In this document: piece after piece, positions 23,101-33,830 of the stretch
How the letters are laid out: every line of letters starts with the position of its first letter
Numbering within the stretch: the first letter of the stretch is position 1
Source of the DNA: Irpex lacteus
Taxonomy: Eukaryota > Basidiomycota > Agaricomycetes > Polyporales > Irpicaceae
NCBI GenBank assembly: GCA_001986395.2
Contig: MQVO02000003.1
Span: 2,046,001-2,110,000, forward strand
Direction of reading: 5' to 3'
Length of the DNA stretch: 64,000 nt
The notes under the pieces: model-generated
Databases searched by the model: none
What the model was told of the DNA's origin: nothing
What the model saw: the letters and a program-made list of their open reading frames with translations, nothing else
Made by a program: the position numbers and the translations under genes

Positions 23101-25190
23101 CCGTCGATTCCTTCACTTTCACTCCCTGCACCGAAAAAATAAACGACGATCAGCTCTCGGTCCGCAACGCCCACTCGCAAGCAATAGCGCAGCAAAGGAA
23201 TAAATGAAGACACGACTGATACTCACCCTAGCAAGAATACAATCAAACGCATCCGGGAGCAACTTCGGCCCAGAAGGCAACTCAAACAGCCGATGCTTCC
23301 TCGCAACATGGTCCTCGTCGTTCGGGTCGTACGTCCGTAGGTACTCGACGCCGTACATGAACTTGGAGACGCGAGCTGAGACGTGGTGGTCGCAGTAGAA
23401 GCCGATCGCGCCGTCTGCTACTGCTTTCGATCTACAGATGATAAGTGGGGGTCAGGAATGGGAGGTGAAGGAGAAGGGGAGGGGGAGGGAGGAGAGGAGA
23501 GGACGTACGTCTGGCTGTCTGGTCGGCTGACTGTGACGCCTAGAGGTGCGAGTCGCTCTTGCAGCTGGCTGAATAGCCACGGGCTGGCCGCGAATCCACC
23601 GACGAGCCATACGCTCTGTGATTAAGATAGCTTCGTTAGGCCAGATCGCCGTGTATAGTAGGATGACCTTACCTTCACTTGCCCCGAGGACGCCTGAATC
23701 TGCGACTTGATCGACGTGATCGCTGCCATGATAGACGGCTCGAACAGCGCAGCAACCTCAGCACTACACACTCAGTAAGTAAATATTACCACCAGCACCT
23801 AGAACAGCTATAGCTTACCCAGTGAGCTTGAGCTGTCCCCCACGAATACCAACAGTCATATCCCTATCAAGCGGCGAGCCGAAGGGTACGAACTGCAGTT
23901 CCTTGGCGTCGCGGAAAAGCCGCTTGGTGGTCTCGTCGAACCGCTTCGCGATGTGGTCCAGCGAGTCGGGGGAGCCGTATTTCGATGATTTGAGTTTCTC
24001 TGCCATGAGTATACATCCGTAAGATTAATATGATCATGACTATTGACAGAGGTATGAGGGGTGGGAGATGGGGTGCGTACCTTCGAAGAATATGCGTGCG
24101 CGACGGCTGACGAAGACTGATCCTGCGAATACACCTGTTTGAGCAGAGAGGTGTCAGTGAGTGGAGGAGAGGGAGAGGAGAGGAGGCCGCTGACAGTCTG
24201 GAGGGGCGATTTCTTCTATGACGAGTGGTGCTGTTCCTCGGATGGCGTAGGAGCTTATGTCGAGCGTGCCTCCGCCGGCATCAGCGATGAGGAATCCATT
24301 ACCCGATGGATTCTACCACGCACGAGATAAGTCAGCGCTATATCCGTATCTTATGCTCGAATTCACATACCGAAAGCACATCATCTGCCAGCCCATTCAA
24401 CACACAAGCATGCAAACTCGCCTCTCCCTCCGTCACGAACCGAATCCTCGCCTTCCCCTCATCAGTATCAGGTATCAACCCGCCAATAACCGCCGCCCTA
24501 CGCATCTTCGTCTGCTGCGCGCCCTCCCATCCATTCGGGTGGCTCAGCACAAACTGGACGTCGTGCTCGACGGCGCGCCACATGGCGTGGCCGTTCGCGT
24601 GGGTGTCGACGATGAAGGAGTGGGTGCAGCGGAAGAGGTAGGAGAGGAAGTCGCCGAAGACGTCGACGGCGGTTTTGGAGCGAGGGAGGGGGGAGAGGCG
24701 CATGCCGTTCATTTTGAGCTGCATTGTCTTTGGGCGGAGGCGTAGTTTGAAGCTGCATAGATAGGTTAGTAGAGGTGTATGGATGGTAGGGAAGAGACGT
24801 ACAGCTCGGTCTTGATCCAACCCTCATCTTCTGCCTGCGCGAGCACTGCTGCGCCATCTGCTTCTGCACCAGCAGCCTTCATGTTCCCATGGATATCATA
24901 ATACATTATGGAGGGTATCTTAGAGTTGCCTGCTACATGTTCCTGGCCCGGGAATCTATGAGACGATCGCCATTAAGTAACCGTTAAGCGTTCGATAGGA
25001 TAGCCAGATAGATGAACGACGTATGGGGTGTGGCGCACCTTGTTACACCGTGGATCTTGGGGACGTCCCCAGGTTCTAATATGGCGTAGGACACACCGCT
25101 GAAGGTCGTTCCGATGTCGAGGGCAATGACGAGACTACGCGTGAGCCCTGTGTAGGGCTTTCTGGTGCCCAAGCCCAATCCGGGCTTCAT
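20142..25190 (-). CDS. Hsp70-like (Hsp12A-type) protein with ~800-residue disordered tail
   Basis: From ATG 25190 about a dozen exons give an Hsp70-type ATPase: phosphate-1 motif DIGTTFSG (residues ~25-32), DAGGGTLD as phosphate-2, and VGGFAASPWL as the adenosine motif. A beta-rich C-terminal part ends FGLTEFRARIKW. Two short exons then restore the family's usual ending: TDN joins NKIRY, which joins GPASIVYN through a GTGAGT...TAG intron (about 22598-22648). Without that intron the frame stops. The last exon runs on without a stop for about 815 codons. This tail is Ser/Arg-rich, then Ala/Pro/Thr-rich with KAPSKAPS and AATPKA-like repeats, contains Trp/Gly/Ala blocks (SVWGAASAY, GTWGASAAKNAAGGW), then is acidic (GEGEKEGEEDEFDW) and ends in Lys/Gly (KKKKGKGKK). 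Hsp12A-like proteins usually end near GPAxIVY, so the tail is an unusual extension. Cytosolic location is inferred. Confidence 0.8.
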
Positions 25191-27183
25191 GTTGGGTATG
25201 ATCTATTAGCGTACGAATGGGTGTATGTGTGTGTGGCGAGGATAATGAAAGACTCGGGGGATGTCGTCAGAGTCGTGAGTCGTTGCTGCGAGCAGGCAGC
25301 GATTGGGTGGGGAGTCCAAGTCCACCTCGAGGCGCGGTCTGGATGGAGGATGTGAAGGTGTGAAGAGAAGACGAGAGCTGCGAGACAAGTGTAGTCTATA
25401 TCTCGCGATGGTCTAGTTAGATAATTGTGTAGTTGATTGTAGATTGGCTGAACATTGGCAGCAGGCAGACACGAGGTGTGGCTATTTGGCCGCCTCCCCT
25501 CATCAGCCTCACACTCAGTCCGCAGGACGCCCGAGATGGGAGACAAGCAGTGAGCGCTTACACGGCCACGTGGATTGATTCAACGCGGTCAACGCGTGTT
25601 ATCCCTTCGACCACAGCCGCGGCGACGGTATACAGTAGATTCTGTAACGAGTAGTGAAGATCGCCGATATTAAAGGAGGCACAAGATAATCGAAATCTTT
25701 CACTCCATTCTGTGGCTGTTCCGAGGTAAAACCCAATCCTACGTCGAAGAGATGACTGCACCAAGACACGATAATCACCATAATCCGGAAACACAACGCG
25801 TGATGGGCGTGTTTTCCTGAATGCTAATGGTCAGGGAAGAGGCCACCTACGCAATGGATCTTTCACCGCTTTGACAACTAGGTTGACCCGCCTCACCATG
25901 TCTTACGATGACGATTGCACATGTCGTAATCAAAATTTAGCTGCTCTAGGTGGTCCCATTCCCAAGCCTCCTTCGTGGCGTAGTGTCACGGGTAGAGCAT
26001 CGTTGTGCAATTGCGATGGAAGGACGGAGGTATCATACGTCTCTCAGGTCAGGTCGATTTCCGGCGTTGCTGGGAGTGATATATGAACGTCTCTCTGACG
26101 TGAAACCTGGGAAAGGTGGTTATCTTGCACTGCAGTTTTCCGCTCGGGGCTGCGCCAGGTCCATGACATCAGTGGACTCACCGCACTTCTCAGCTCTAGG
26201 AGCGAAATGAAATTCTAGGCCTGTGGACACTGGCGTTACCTGGGCACTACGGCCATCCGCAGACTGGATCCAACGTAAATATACGTCTCTTCGCACTGTT
26301 CGGCATATTGCTCTAGGCGGGTACAGTTGCTCAGAATGTCTTGGAAGTTGCAAATCTTCCACTCCTATTGCAATCCACCCGTTTCTGTATGCAGATATCT
26401 GGAATTCCTCCGAGGTTCTCTTCGCGGCAGGATTTGCGCTTTCAGAAGTGGTCTACTACGAAGTTGTTACGGTAAATCGGCCCAAGTATTCCATACTTCG
26501 TACCTTGAAGAGATATCCCGACTTTTAGAACCCCCAGACTTCCACTTGGGTGGGAGTGCTACAATTTTAGGGTGCAAGTGGTTGATCTGCTCAATGACAC
26601 AAAGCGGGCAATTGCAATCGGCGGCTCCACAACTGAGATCATTTCCCGAACGGGCAGTTCGGGCGTGAGATAATGAGTCCTTCAGCCGCCGGGATCCAAG
26701 TGGTCTTCGTTCCTTCCACCACCATCATCATACATTTTGCATCTCGCAATCCAGAGTGACCTCATTTATTGTCTTTTGCTGAGGTGCGATACACAAAGAT
26801 CCCTACGCTGAGATCGTCGTCAACCGAGGTCTGCGTCGTCGTTTACGTACACGTGTAGGAGGTGAGGCGGCATAGAAGTGGCTGATCAACACGTTCACTC
26901 CTATTGCAGCCTTCAAATCTTCGCGGAGACCGTGTTGGACCCACCGTGGACCGCTGCCGTACGAGTTCCACGAAGCAGAAGGACCATCAACCTGTGACTC
27001 GGCAGCCCCTTCAAGCGTCCCAAAGCAGGCCAGGCTGATCTCGTAGCACTCCTCCCTTTGGTCACAAACCTCTCGTGTTGTCACTTGCCCCCCACTCCGA
27101 GTTATACAAGAAGGATAAAGTGCCATTGTGCAGGTTTGTCCTCTCCCAAAAATACCTCGAGCACCCTCAGCGACGTACCGACC
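25191..27183. other. 2-kb intergenic region, no gene supported
   Basis: This is a divergent spacer between the Hsp70-like gene (minus) and the Arg/Glu-rich gene (plus). Short plus-strand frames (25871-26086, 26223-26528, 26327-26668) have no recognisable domain and no consistent splicing. It could hold regulatory sequence, a decayed element or a non-coding RNA. Confidence 0.4.
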
Positions 27184-29547
27184 ATGCGCATCCAGATACC
27201 GCCACCACCGCAACCCATTCAGCGCAGCACCGTCGAGTACTTTTCGTACCGCGAGTCGTTCAACCTAAGCAGTGCAGACACCAGCCCCACACTTCTATCT
27301 GACTTCCCACTCACACCTGTCGCGGACATCGCCCGTCTGAAACGTGAGTGTAGCGCACTTCGTCTTCGTCTCGCGACCGCACAGCGCACCGCGAAAGAAC
27401 AACAACAACAACAGCTGCCCAGCAGTAGCAGCAGCAGCGGCAGGCCGACCTCAGCGCCCCCCTCCGAAACTGGTACACGTGCACCCCCGTCATCCGCCAG
27501 GACGCCGCCCACTCTAGGATTCCCACTCGAGATCCACTCCAGTCAATCTGACTACCACAGTGCGGTCTCACAAGCCACCTCTACCACCGTCACCGTCACA
27601 CGCAGTACGCGCACGTCTGTCCCCGTCCCTCCCCCGCCAGCGCAGCCTCGCGCTAGATCTCCTAGATCTCAAAAGTACCACGACAATAATCGTCAGCAGC
27701 ACGTTCCCCCTCCTCGACCGGCGTCCGAGCCTCAGAACCCTTCTCAATATCTCCAGCAACAACAGCATCAACAGCAGGGTCGGAGTCAGAGACAGCAGCA
27801 ATCGCATTCCCGCTCTCCTCGCTCGAGACGTCGCAAGCTGGATCATTCGCAGCAGCAGCACAACCAGCAGTTCCAAAATCAACCTCCGCAGTCTCAATCT
27901 CAGTCGAACATTCAGGGCCAGGCGCAGCCTCGTGAGCGGATCCGCCGCGTCCCGCCTCCCCAACCGCAGGCCCAATCCCAGCAGCAACAGCAGCAGCAGG
28001 AGCGGAGGTCTTCTCCGGGTGGTGGTGGCGAGTCCCCCCGAAACTCGCCCCACATGAAGCCAGTCGAGCGCTGCAAACAGCTCGAACGCTCCCTGCGCGA
28101 CGTCCAAGAGCTCCTGCGCGCCCGGGACCGGGAGATCGAGCTGCTGAAGAAGGAGCGGGACAGGTTGATCTCTGAGCGCGAGCATGATAGGAAGGTGGAG
28201 AGGGAGCGGGAGATGGTGAGGGAGAGGGAGAGGAGTTTGGAGAAGGAGAGGGAACGTGCGAGGGAGAGGGAACGCGAGAGGGAGAGGGAGCGTGAGAGGC
28301 TGAGGGAGAGGGAACGGGAGAGGGAACGTGAGAAGGAGAGGGAGAGGGAGAAAGAGAGGGAGAGGGAACGGGAAAGGGAGCGCGATAGGATGCTTTCTGA
28401 GAGGAGCTTCCGCAGGAGCCGGTCGCAGGCTCCGGCATCTATGGCCCCGTCTTCCTTCTCCTTCATGAGCGTCGACTCAGAGCAAATGGCCCACCTCCGC
28501 AGCCTCGACGTCTTCTTGACGAAGACAGACGGATGGTCCGGCGCGCAGGTCATCCAGGCCGTAGAAGACCTCAACGCCGAGATCACACACTTTGCGGCCT
28601 CTGCGACGGAGACGTGTGTGTTCGATCGTCGCCCGCCACCGCCGCCTTCCTCTCGCTCCCGTGGGAGGTCGTCTTCGGAGAGTCAGGCTGTTTCGGCGAG
28701 GAGTGTTAATGAGGCTATGGAACTTGCTCCGTGGCTTGGGCCTGGGATGGCGAAGATTCTTGCTACGCATGATCATACGCAGGACCCTCTGCTCGTTCAG
28801 CTTGCGTTGCAGGCGAGTATATCGACGTGCTGTGCGCGGTCGTTGTCGCTGTTCTGCGTTGGCTTCCCGTCGAAGCTGGATGGTCTCCTCTCTCGTGTTT
28901 TCTCGCACATGCAGGTCGCAGGTATGTCTAAACTTTACTACACATTACCTTCGCAAGAATCACCGCTAATAATATATTATGCACTTTTAGAGCCGCAACC
29001 GACCTCCGCTCGCTGGCGCGCCCTCACCCACCGCTCAATCCGCATGCTCTACCCCGGCCTCGAAGAATATGCTATCTCCGAGCTAGTAACCACCATGCTC
29101 CGCTGGTCCGCCTCCGTCTTCACCGTCTCAGGCTGCAGCTCCCCACCCGTCGACGCAAAGGACAAAAAAGACCCCGTCCCAGCCAACCTGCGCGCGCAGC
29201 TACGGCGCATCTCCGAAGCCGTGTACAAACTCGCCAAAGTCACACGAGAGGAGATCCTGTCGACGAGCTTTGAGGTGGTGGTCGTGGAGAATGGGAACTC
29301 GTTCGATGGGGTGGATATGTCGAATGCGTTTCAGGAGTTTCAGGGGGGTCATGGTGTTGGGGGTGAGAGGGATAGGGTGTTGTGTACAACGGAGCTTGGG
29401 TTGAAGTGTGTGACGAGGAAGGGGAAGGGCGGGTTCCCTGCTGCGGATGGGAGTGATAGGGAGAGGGAGAGCGAGTTGTTTGAGAGGAGGATGTTGTTGC
29501 AGCCGAAGGTTGTGTTGGATTCGGCTGTGGATGTGCTTGATCAATAG
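27184..29547 (+). CDS. Low-complexity protein with long Arg/Glu single helix
   Basis: ATG 27184 (MRIQIPPPPQP) opens a frame to the stop at 29547. A 69-bp intron (GTATGT...TTTTAG, about 28922-28990) is likely. It is in frame, but removing it joins HMQVAE directly to PQPTSARWRALTHRS and discards non-conserved-looking residues. The first ~280 residues are Gln/Ser/Pro-rich. A coiled coil (CKQLERSLRDVQELL, residues ~295 on) leads into a run of about 60 residues made of RER/RERE units (28180-28392), which should form a charged single alpha-helix. The C-terminal ~330 residues look folded (LRSLDVFLTKTDGWSGAQV; MLYPGLEEYAISELVTTML) and resemble a domain common in hypothetical Agaricomycete proteins. 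Function is unknown; a scaffold or cytoskeletal role is only inferred. Confidence 0.75.
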   Translation: MRIQIPPPPQPIQRSTVEYFSYRESFNLSSADTSPTLLSDFPLTPVADIARLKRECSALRLRLATAQRTAKEQQQQQLPSSSSSSGRPTSAPPSETGTRAPPSSARTPPTLGFPLEIHSSQSDYHSAVSQATSTTVTVTRSTRTSVPVPPPPAQPRARSPRSQKYHDNNRQQHVPPPRPASEPQNPSQYLQQQQHQQQGRSQRQQQSHSRSPRSRRRKLDHSQQQHNQQFQNQPPQSQSQSNIQGQAQPRERIRRVPPPQPQAQSQQQQQQQERRSSPGGGGESPRNSPHMKPVERCKQLERSLRDVQELLRARDREIELLKKERDRLISEREHDRKVEREREMVRERERSLEKERERARERERERERERERLREREREREREKEREREKERERERERERDRMLSERSFRRSRSQAPASMAPSSFSFMSVDSEQMAHLRSLDVFLTKTDGWSGAQVIQAVEDLNAEITHFAASATETCVFDRRPPPPPSSRSRGRSSSESQAVSARSVNEAMELAPWLGPGMAKILATHDHTQDPLLVQLALQASISTCCARSLSLFCVGFPSKLDGLLSRVFSHMQVAGMSKLYYTLPSQESPLIIYYALLEPQPTSARWRALTHRSIRMLYPGLEEYAISELVTTMLRWSASVFTVSGCSSPPVDAKDKKDPVPANLRAQLRRISEAVYKLAKVTREEILSTSFEVVVVENGNSFDGVDMSNAFQEFQGGHGVGGERDRVLCTTELGLKCVTRKGKGGFPAADGSDRERESELFERRMLLQPKVVLDSAVDVLDQ
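28180..28392 (+). repeat. Coding purine repeat (GAGAGGGAACG-type units)
   Basis: About 210 bp of GAGAGGGA/GAACGG units encode alternating Arg and Glu. The plus strand is nearly pure purine. Confidence 0.85.
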
Positions 29548-29959
29548 GACCGATGATGGACATATATTCAATGCTTGGATTTACTGACACGGATACGATA
29601 CGATTATGAAACGACATGCTAGTTTTTTGTTCTATACCCTTATGTAGTTTTAGTACTCTCACATTCGCTACGCACATAGTACGTAGTACTACATTCAATA
29701 TAGGAGTATTTGTGGATTATGCGATACATTTGGTCTGATTCAAGTTCAGGAATGTCTGGCTATAACTCAATCTCTCAACTATGAAATTTGGTTGGGTATC
29801 TTCACATCTACTCTCGTTTGGTCTAGTGTCTGTAACAATGGGTATATATTAATAAGTATTGTACAGGCAATGAAACGAATAACGAGCATATATTACAAAA
29901 GTATTGTGCAGGAAATGAAGTAAGAAAAGAGCATCCAAACTCGCAAAAAACACTACTGC
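29548..29959. other. Convergent intergenic spacer
   Basis: This lies between the stop of the Arg/Glu-helix gene (plus) and that of the decapeptide-repeat surface protein (minus). It is AT-rich and should carry both 3' ends. Confidence 0.5.
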
Positions 29960-31203
29960 CTAAAACTGGGTGGGAACATACGGCGTAGGCGGAGGTGGCA
30001 TCTGCAACGTAAGACACGCATAGCAGTTAGTGAATGCTATCCCTCCGAGTCGCTTGACGAACAAAGAAATGACAGCACCTGCGACGTGTGAGGGTTGTTC
30101 ATCGATGCCCCGCCACTCGACATGTGGCTCATGCTAGGTGTGTGGCTAAGGCCATCACTACCGGTACCACCACTACTATTGCCTTGCATGAACGGTACTC
30201 TTTGTTCCGCCTCCCTCGTCTGATCCTGCTGCTGCTGCATCCTCAAAGCCCTCCTCGCTCTCCTCTTCATAGCCGCCCATATCCCACCTATGAGAGCAAG
30301 GACACCAGATACCGATCCCACGACGGCACCGACGATCGCCTTGACATTCACCTTACGCACTTTCGGGAGTTTGAAATTGGTCGAGCTGCTCCCGCCGCCC
30401 CCAAAGCCGCTATCACTCCCGCCTGAATCGAGAGTGGGTGTTGGATATGAATATGTTGGATAAGTGTAGTCGGGGAAGGAGTAGGTAGGGTATGTATAGT
30501 CGGGGTAAGAGTATGTTGGATAAGTGTAGTCAGGGAATGAGTAAGTGGGGTATGTGTAGTCGGGGAAGGAGTAGGTCGGGTAAGTGTAGTCGGGGAATGT
30601 GTAACTGGGAAAGGTGTAACTTGTGGGTAATAGCGGATAAGGATATGGGTTGGCGGATGAAGTGGTTGTCGCTGTTGAATGGGATCGCGATGTTGCGGTC
30701 GGTGTACCGACATCGAAGGAGGGGGTATTTTCGAATTGACGTGGCACGAGGGGAGAAAGCTCTCTTTCATCTTGATCGTCAAACTGAGTCACGGGAGACA
30801 ACAGGATCCCTTCCTTATGTGGATTGTTGAGGACATGTAAGGGGATCGCTGCGGCGTTCAATGTCTCTGAGGATCTGCATGAGAGACAACAGTCAAAACG
30901 AATAGCATTATTTGAGACCTCCCTCAACATACCCTACCACCACTGACGGCTCAACTAAGCCACACGGGCTCTCATTCTGTGGTAAATATGCATATCAGCA
31001 AGAGCGATATGTTCCCACAAGCAACTGGATGTGCTTACGAAGTTAAAATCCATCTTTTCAGAATTAATATTTGCATATTTCTCTCCCGAGAGACTCGTCC
31101 ACAACTCCGCATGCCCTTCGTGTATCCTGAGCGGAGCAGCCGACACCAAATCACTAAACTGTAGTCCGATGAATATGATGAGGCTCTGTGGGAGAGTCCA
31201 CAT
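29960..31203 (-). CDS. Single-pass surface protein with Tyr/Pro decapeptide repeats
   Basis: ATG 31203 starts a signal peptide (MWTLPQSLIIFIGLQ...VSA). Four exons join: the first ends KMDFNF, the next reads NESPCGLVEPSVVVG, then the long central exon, then a small last exon encoding MPPPPTPYVPTQF and the stop at 29960. The ectodomain has a Ser/Thr stretch followed by five to six copies of a ten-residue unit close to SFPDYTYPTY. One transmembrane helix follows (VGAVVGSVSGVLALIGGIWAA), with basic residues KRRARRALR on its inner side and a Gln/Ser-rich tail of about 70 residues. Topology is therefore type I, with Tyr-rich repeats outside. Such repeats could be cross-linked or glycosylated in the wall, and the architecture resembles stress-sensor or mucin-like fungal proteins. 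I do not recognise a named family. Confidence 0.8.
30449..30620 (-). repeat. 30-bp coding tandem repeat
   Basis: The units (plus strand close to GTAGTCGGGGAATGAGTA plus TGTTGGATAAGT) recur five to six times with few changes and encode the SFPDYTYPTY decapeptide on the minus strand. Confidence 0.85.
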
Positions 31204-33721
31204 GTTGACGGTCACTCAGACGAGAGGATTGGAAGGTTCAAGGACTGCGAGGGGGAGATGAGCACTACACAAACCCTCAAAGGAACAAGCTTGAACGGAC
31301 CTAATATTACTTTTCTGTTTGTATTGATTGGGGACTCGACCAATGGTGGTCCTGTTCCTTTTGTCGGAACACGTACATAGCATGACAGAACGCCATCTAT
31401 CACGTCTCGCGTCAGTACGGTAACAACGGATGCATTCAAGAACACATACTTGCCGCGTGCAAGATAATCTTACTATCATCTGCTATTGTGACAGCTCTTC
31501 TCGATTTCTATCGCGTTGGCGATGCGCACGCACAGGTATAAATAATGCAACGCCACAACTTCCTGGCTAACGCCTGGCGGTACACATGCACTGCCACTGG
31601 AGGCTAGTAAAGGAACGGAGATTGACATCTCGGTACGGTGTCAATAATAAACTGGTTGTGCCTGAGAGGATAATGCCTTAGTTGGATTTCCCGGAATGTT
31701 CTGCTTTGTCCGTCTACATGCTTTTGCGCCAGTGGATCCCGTTTATGGAAAACGAGAGGCAATGAGGAGCAAGCCAACCTCTATGGTTGCACGACCTGTA
31801 TCTGTGGAATGAAGCCCTTGTGGTGCTGTGTTGGGAGCTACACGAGAGCGCTACCTTCCACGAACTTGAAGCCTGCAGTTAGCAATTGAGAATCCGACAT
31901 GTTAGCCGAATGGTAGCAGAAAAGTCGCTTGGGGCTCACGTCGAGTTTCTCGACCTCACATCCAGGTTTCTTGTGTGGGAATGACGGATTACAGCTAAAA
32001 CCAGAACGTTAGGCCACATGCCATCAATTTACACACAGGCGGACTTGGCGGGATGTTGACGGCACTGCTGCCGCAGAGGCTTTGACGCGTCCCATTCGCT
32101 CCAGCTCACATCTGGGCCCACGGCCGGAGGTTTTTGGTGATCCGCTCTATGTGTGTACGAAAAAATGCGGCCTAACGTTCTGGTGTTAGCTGTAAGCCGG
32201 CCAAGAGGCCACCATGATGTGCCAGCTGATCATTACCATGCGCATCAATTCTGAGGATCTGCGGGAATTGGGTTGCTGGGAAGTATGTATAGTGAACACC
32301 GGAGTCTAAACATATGAACGATATCATCAGGAAAGCTTCCACTGAGCTTCGAAGAATGTAATACAAAAGAGTGAGTGTTTATCACATCTTGCTATCTTTG
32401 CAAAGCAAGTTATACTCATCGAGGCAGTGACGATGCGGTAAATGACCAAGAGCGTCACGCCCAAAGCAGGAGCGTAATTGACACGATTGCATTTGCGCAG
32501 AGTAGTGTTGAGAGCTTTTGAGAGCCGTATATATGCACTAGAAAGCATCATGAATTGATTGGGGCAATAGCCTGCAGCTGAGAGTCATCGAGAAGCTTAA
32601 GTTGGATTTGGTAGGAAGCAAGTTACTAACTACTTACTTCTAGCGCCCATTCAGACATCATATTAGGAGCCAAACAAACACACACAAATTGCACGCCGGC
32701 GGACGAACTCAACATGGAACGCGTCTTGCCAGTGCCAGCTGCAGTGGCCTCTCAGATCTTCACGTTTTGTCGCTGTAGGAAATGTCATATCGCACTCATG
32801 AGTCCTTGGTGCCTCTAGTTCCAGAAGAAAATTGGGGACTCTCACAATCAGACTACTCCAGACTTCGCAAGACAATAATGCTCGACAGCTACTAGTACAT
32901 GATAGTACCGGTGCAGAGTCCTCCGAGCAAAATGGTACCCGTTTCAGGTATCAACGTTTCAACGTGGCGTAGGCACACACGAAGATTGCTAATCGTAAAA
33001 TATACTGCTACCGTCAACCGGGGCAATACTGACCCCATCATACTGAAAGAATGTCGGTACTATGAGCTTCGTACTGACCGTCGCAGTGATCACGATCTTC
33101 TATGCAAAACTACGTAAGGCTGAATCCTTCAATTGGTGTCATTCTCACCGCTATTCTTGTCCTTACAGAGCAGAACCTCTCCTCAATAGCGAGAGCATAA
33201 GATGTGCCTCGTCCGCCACGTCGGCGTGGTGGCACGCTGAACTGCCTATCAGGGCAATCTGGCATTGTAAGCATGTCAACTTTTCATCATGATGGTATTT
33301 CGCATATTGAAACGCCGGATTAGCTGCACACATAACAATGTCTGTTATGCATCCGGGCGGGGTCAATCTCCCCATAAGTGAGTGTACCAAGACCTTCCAC
33401 CTCATTCCTCGGGCGGCGGTGGTGGCCGAAAAGCCAATCAAACGCTCCATAGATTGATCACGCACTTAACGGCACCCAGATTACTGATGCGCCTCCTCGC
33501 CAGGCTTTGATAAGCAGCTCAGGGCATTACCCGCCATTCAGCCTGCCGGGTTTAGCACCTACACCACGCGAAGATCGACATACAATCGTAAGAATCCATT
33601 GATCTTTGTCCTTCACTGGTGCTGACTGCACCTTCTCAGCTGAATCATCTATTCGGCGGCACCCCGCTGGCAGCAGCGGCGGCGGCTGCACCGAACCACG
33701 ATGTATAAGGATCCAGAGGTG
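31204..33721. other. 2.5-kb intergenic region
   Basis: No coding gene is supported. It holds a TATAAATA with no gene behind it (31538-31545) and a spaced inverted repeat (31986-32195). Minus-strand frames at 32172-32551 are hydrophobic in part but do not splice into a recognisable protein. Confidence 0.4.
31986..32195. repeat. Spaced imperfect inverted repeat
   Basis: ACAGCTAAAACCAGAACGTT followed by AGGCC near 31990-32013 is repeated inverted near 32169-32192 with one mismatch in the core. Weaker similarity extends inwards (TACACACA and GCGG blocks). About 155 bp lie between the arms. Confidence 0.6.
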
Positions 33722-33728
33722 TATATAA
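33722..33728 (+). promoter_or_regulatory. TATA box
   Basis: TATATAA 103 bp upstream of ATG 33831, followed by a C/T/A-rich leader of the kind seen in well-expressed fungal genes. Confidence 0.65.
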
Positions 33729-33830
33729 GGACGGTACGAAAGCTGGAGAGTCCAACATCCTCATCTACCATCTTCACATCCTCTCCTACACCTACCTCAA
33801 CCACCTCATACATCTCGATCCTCATCTACA

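Noticed and set aside
25871..26668. Several short plus-strand frames in the 2-kb gap
   Set aside because: No domain, no consistent splicing and no homology recognised by eye.
27568..28586. Overlapping minus-strand frames rich in Leu/Arg/Ser
   Set aside because: Complements of the Gln/Ser and Arg/Glu repeat exon of the plus-strand gene.
30449..30620. Regular repeats resembling a CRISPR array
   Set aside because: Units are directly abutting, lack unique spacers and encode an in-frame decapeptide in a eukaryotic gene.
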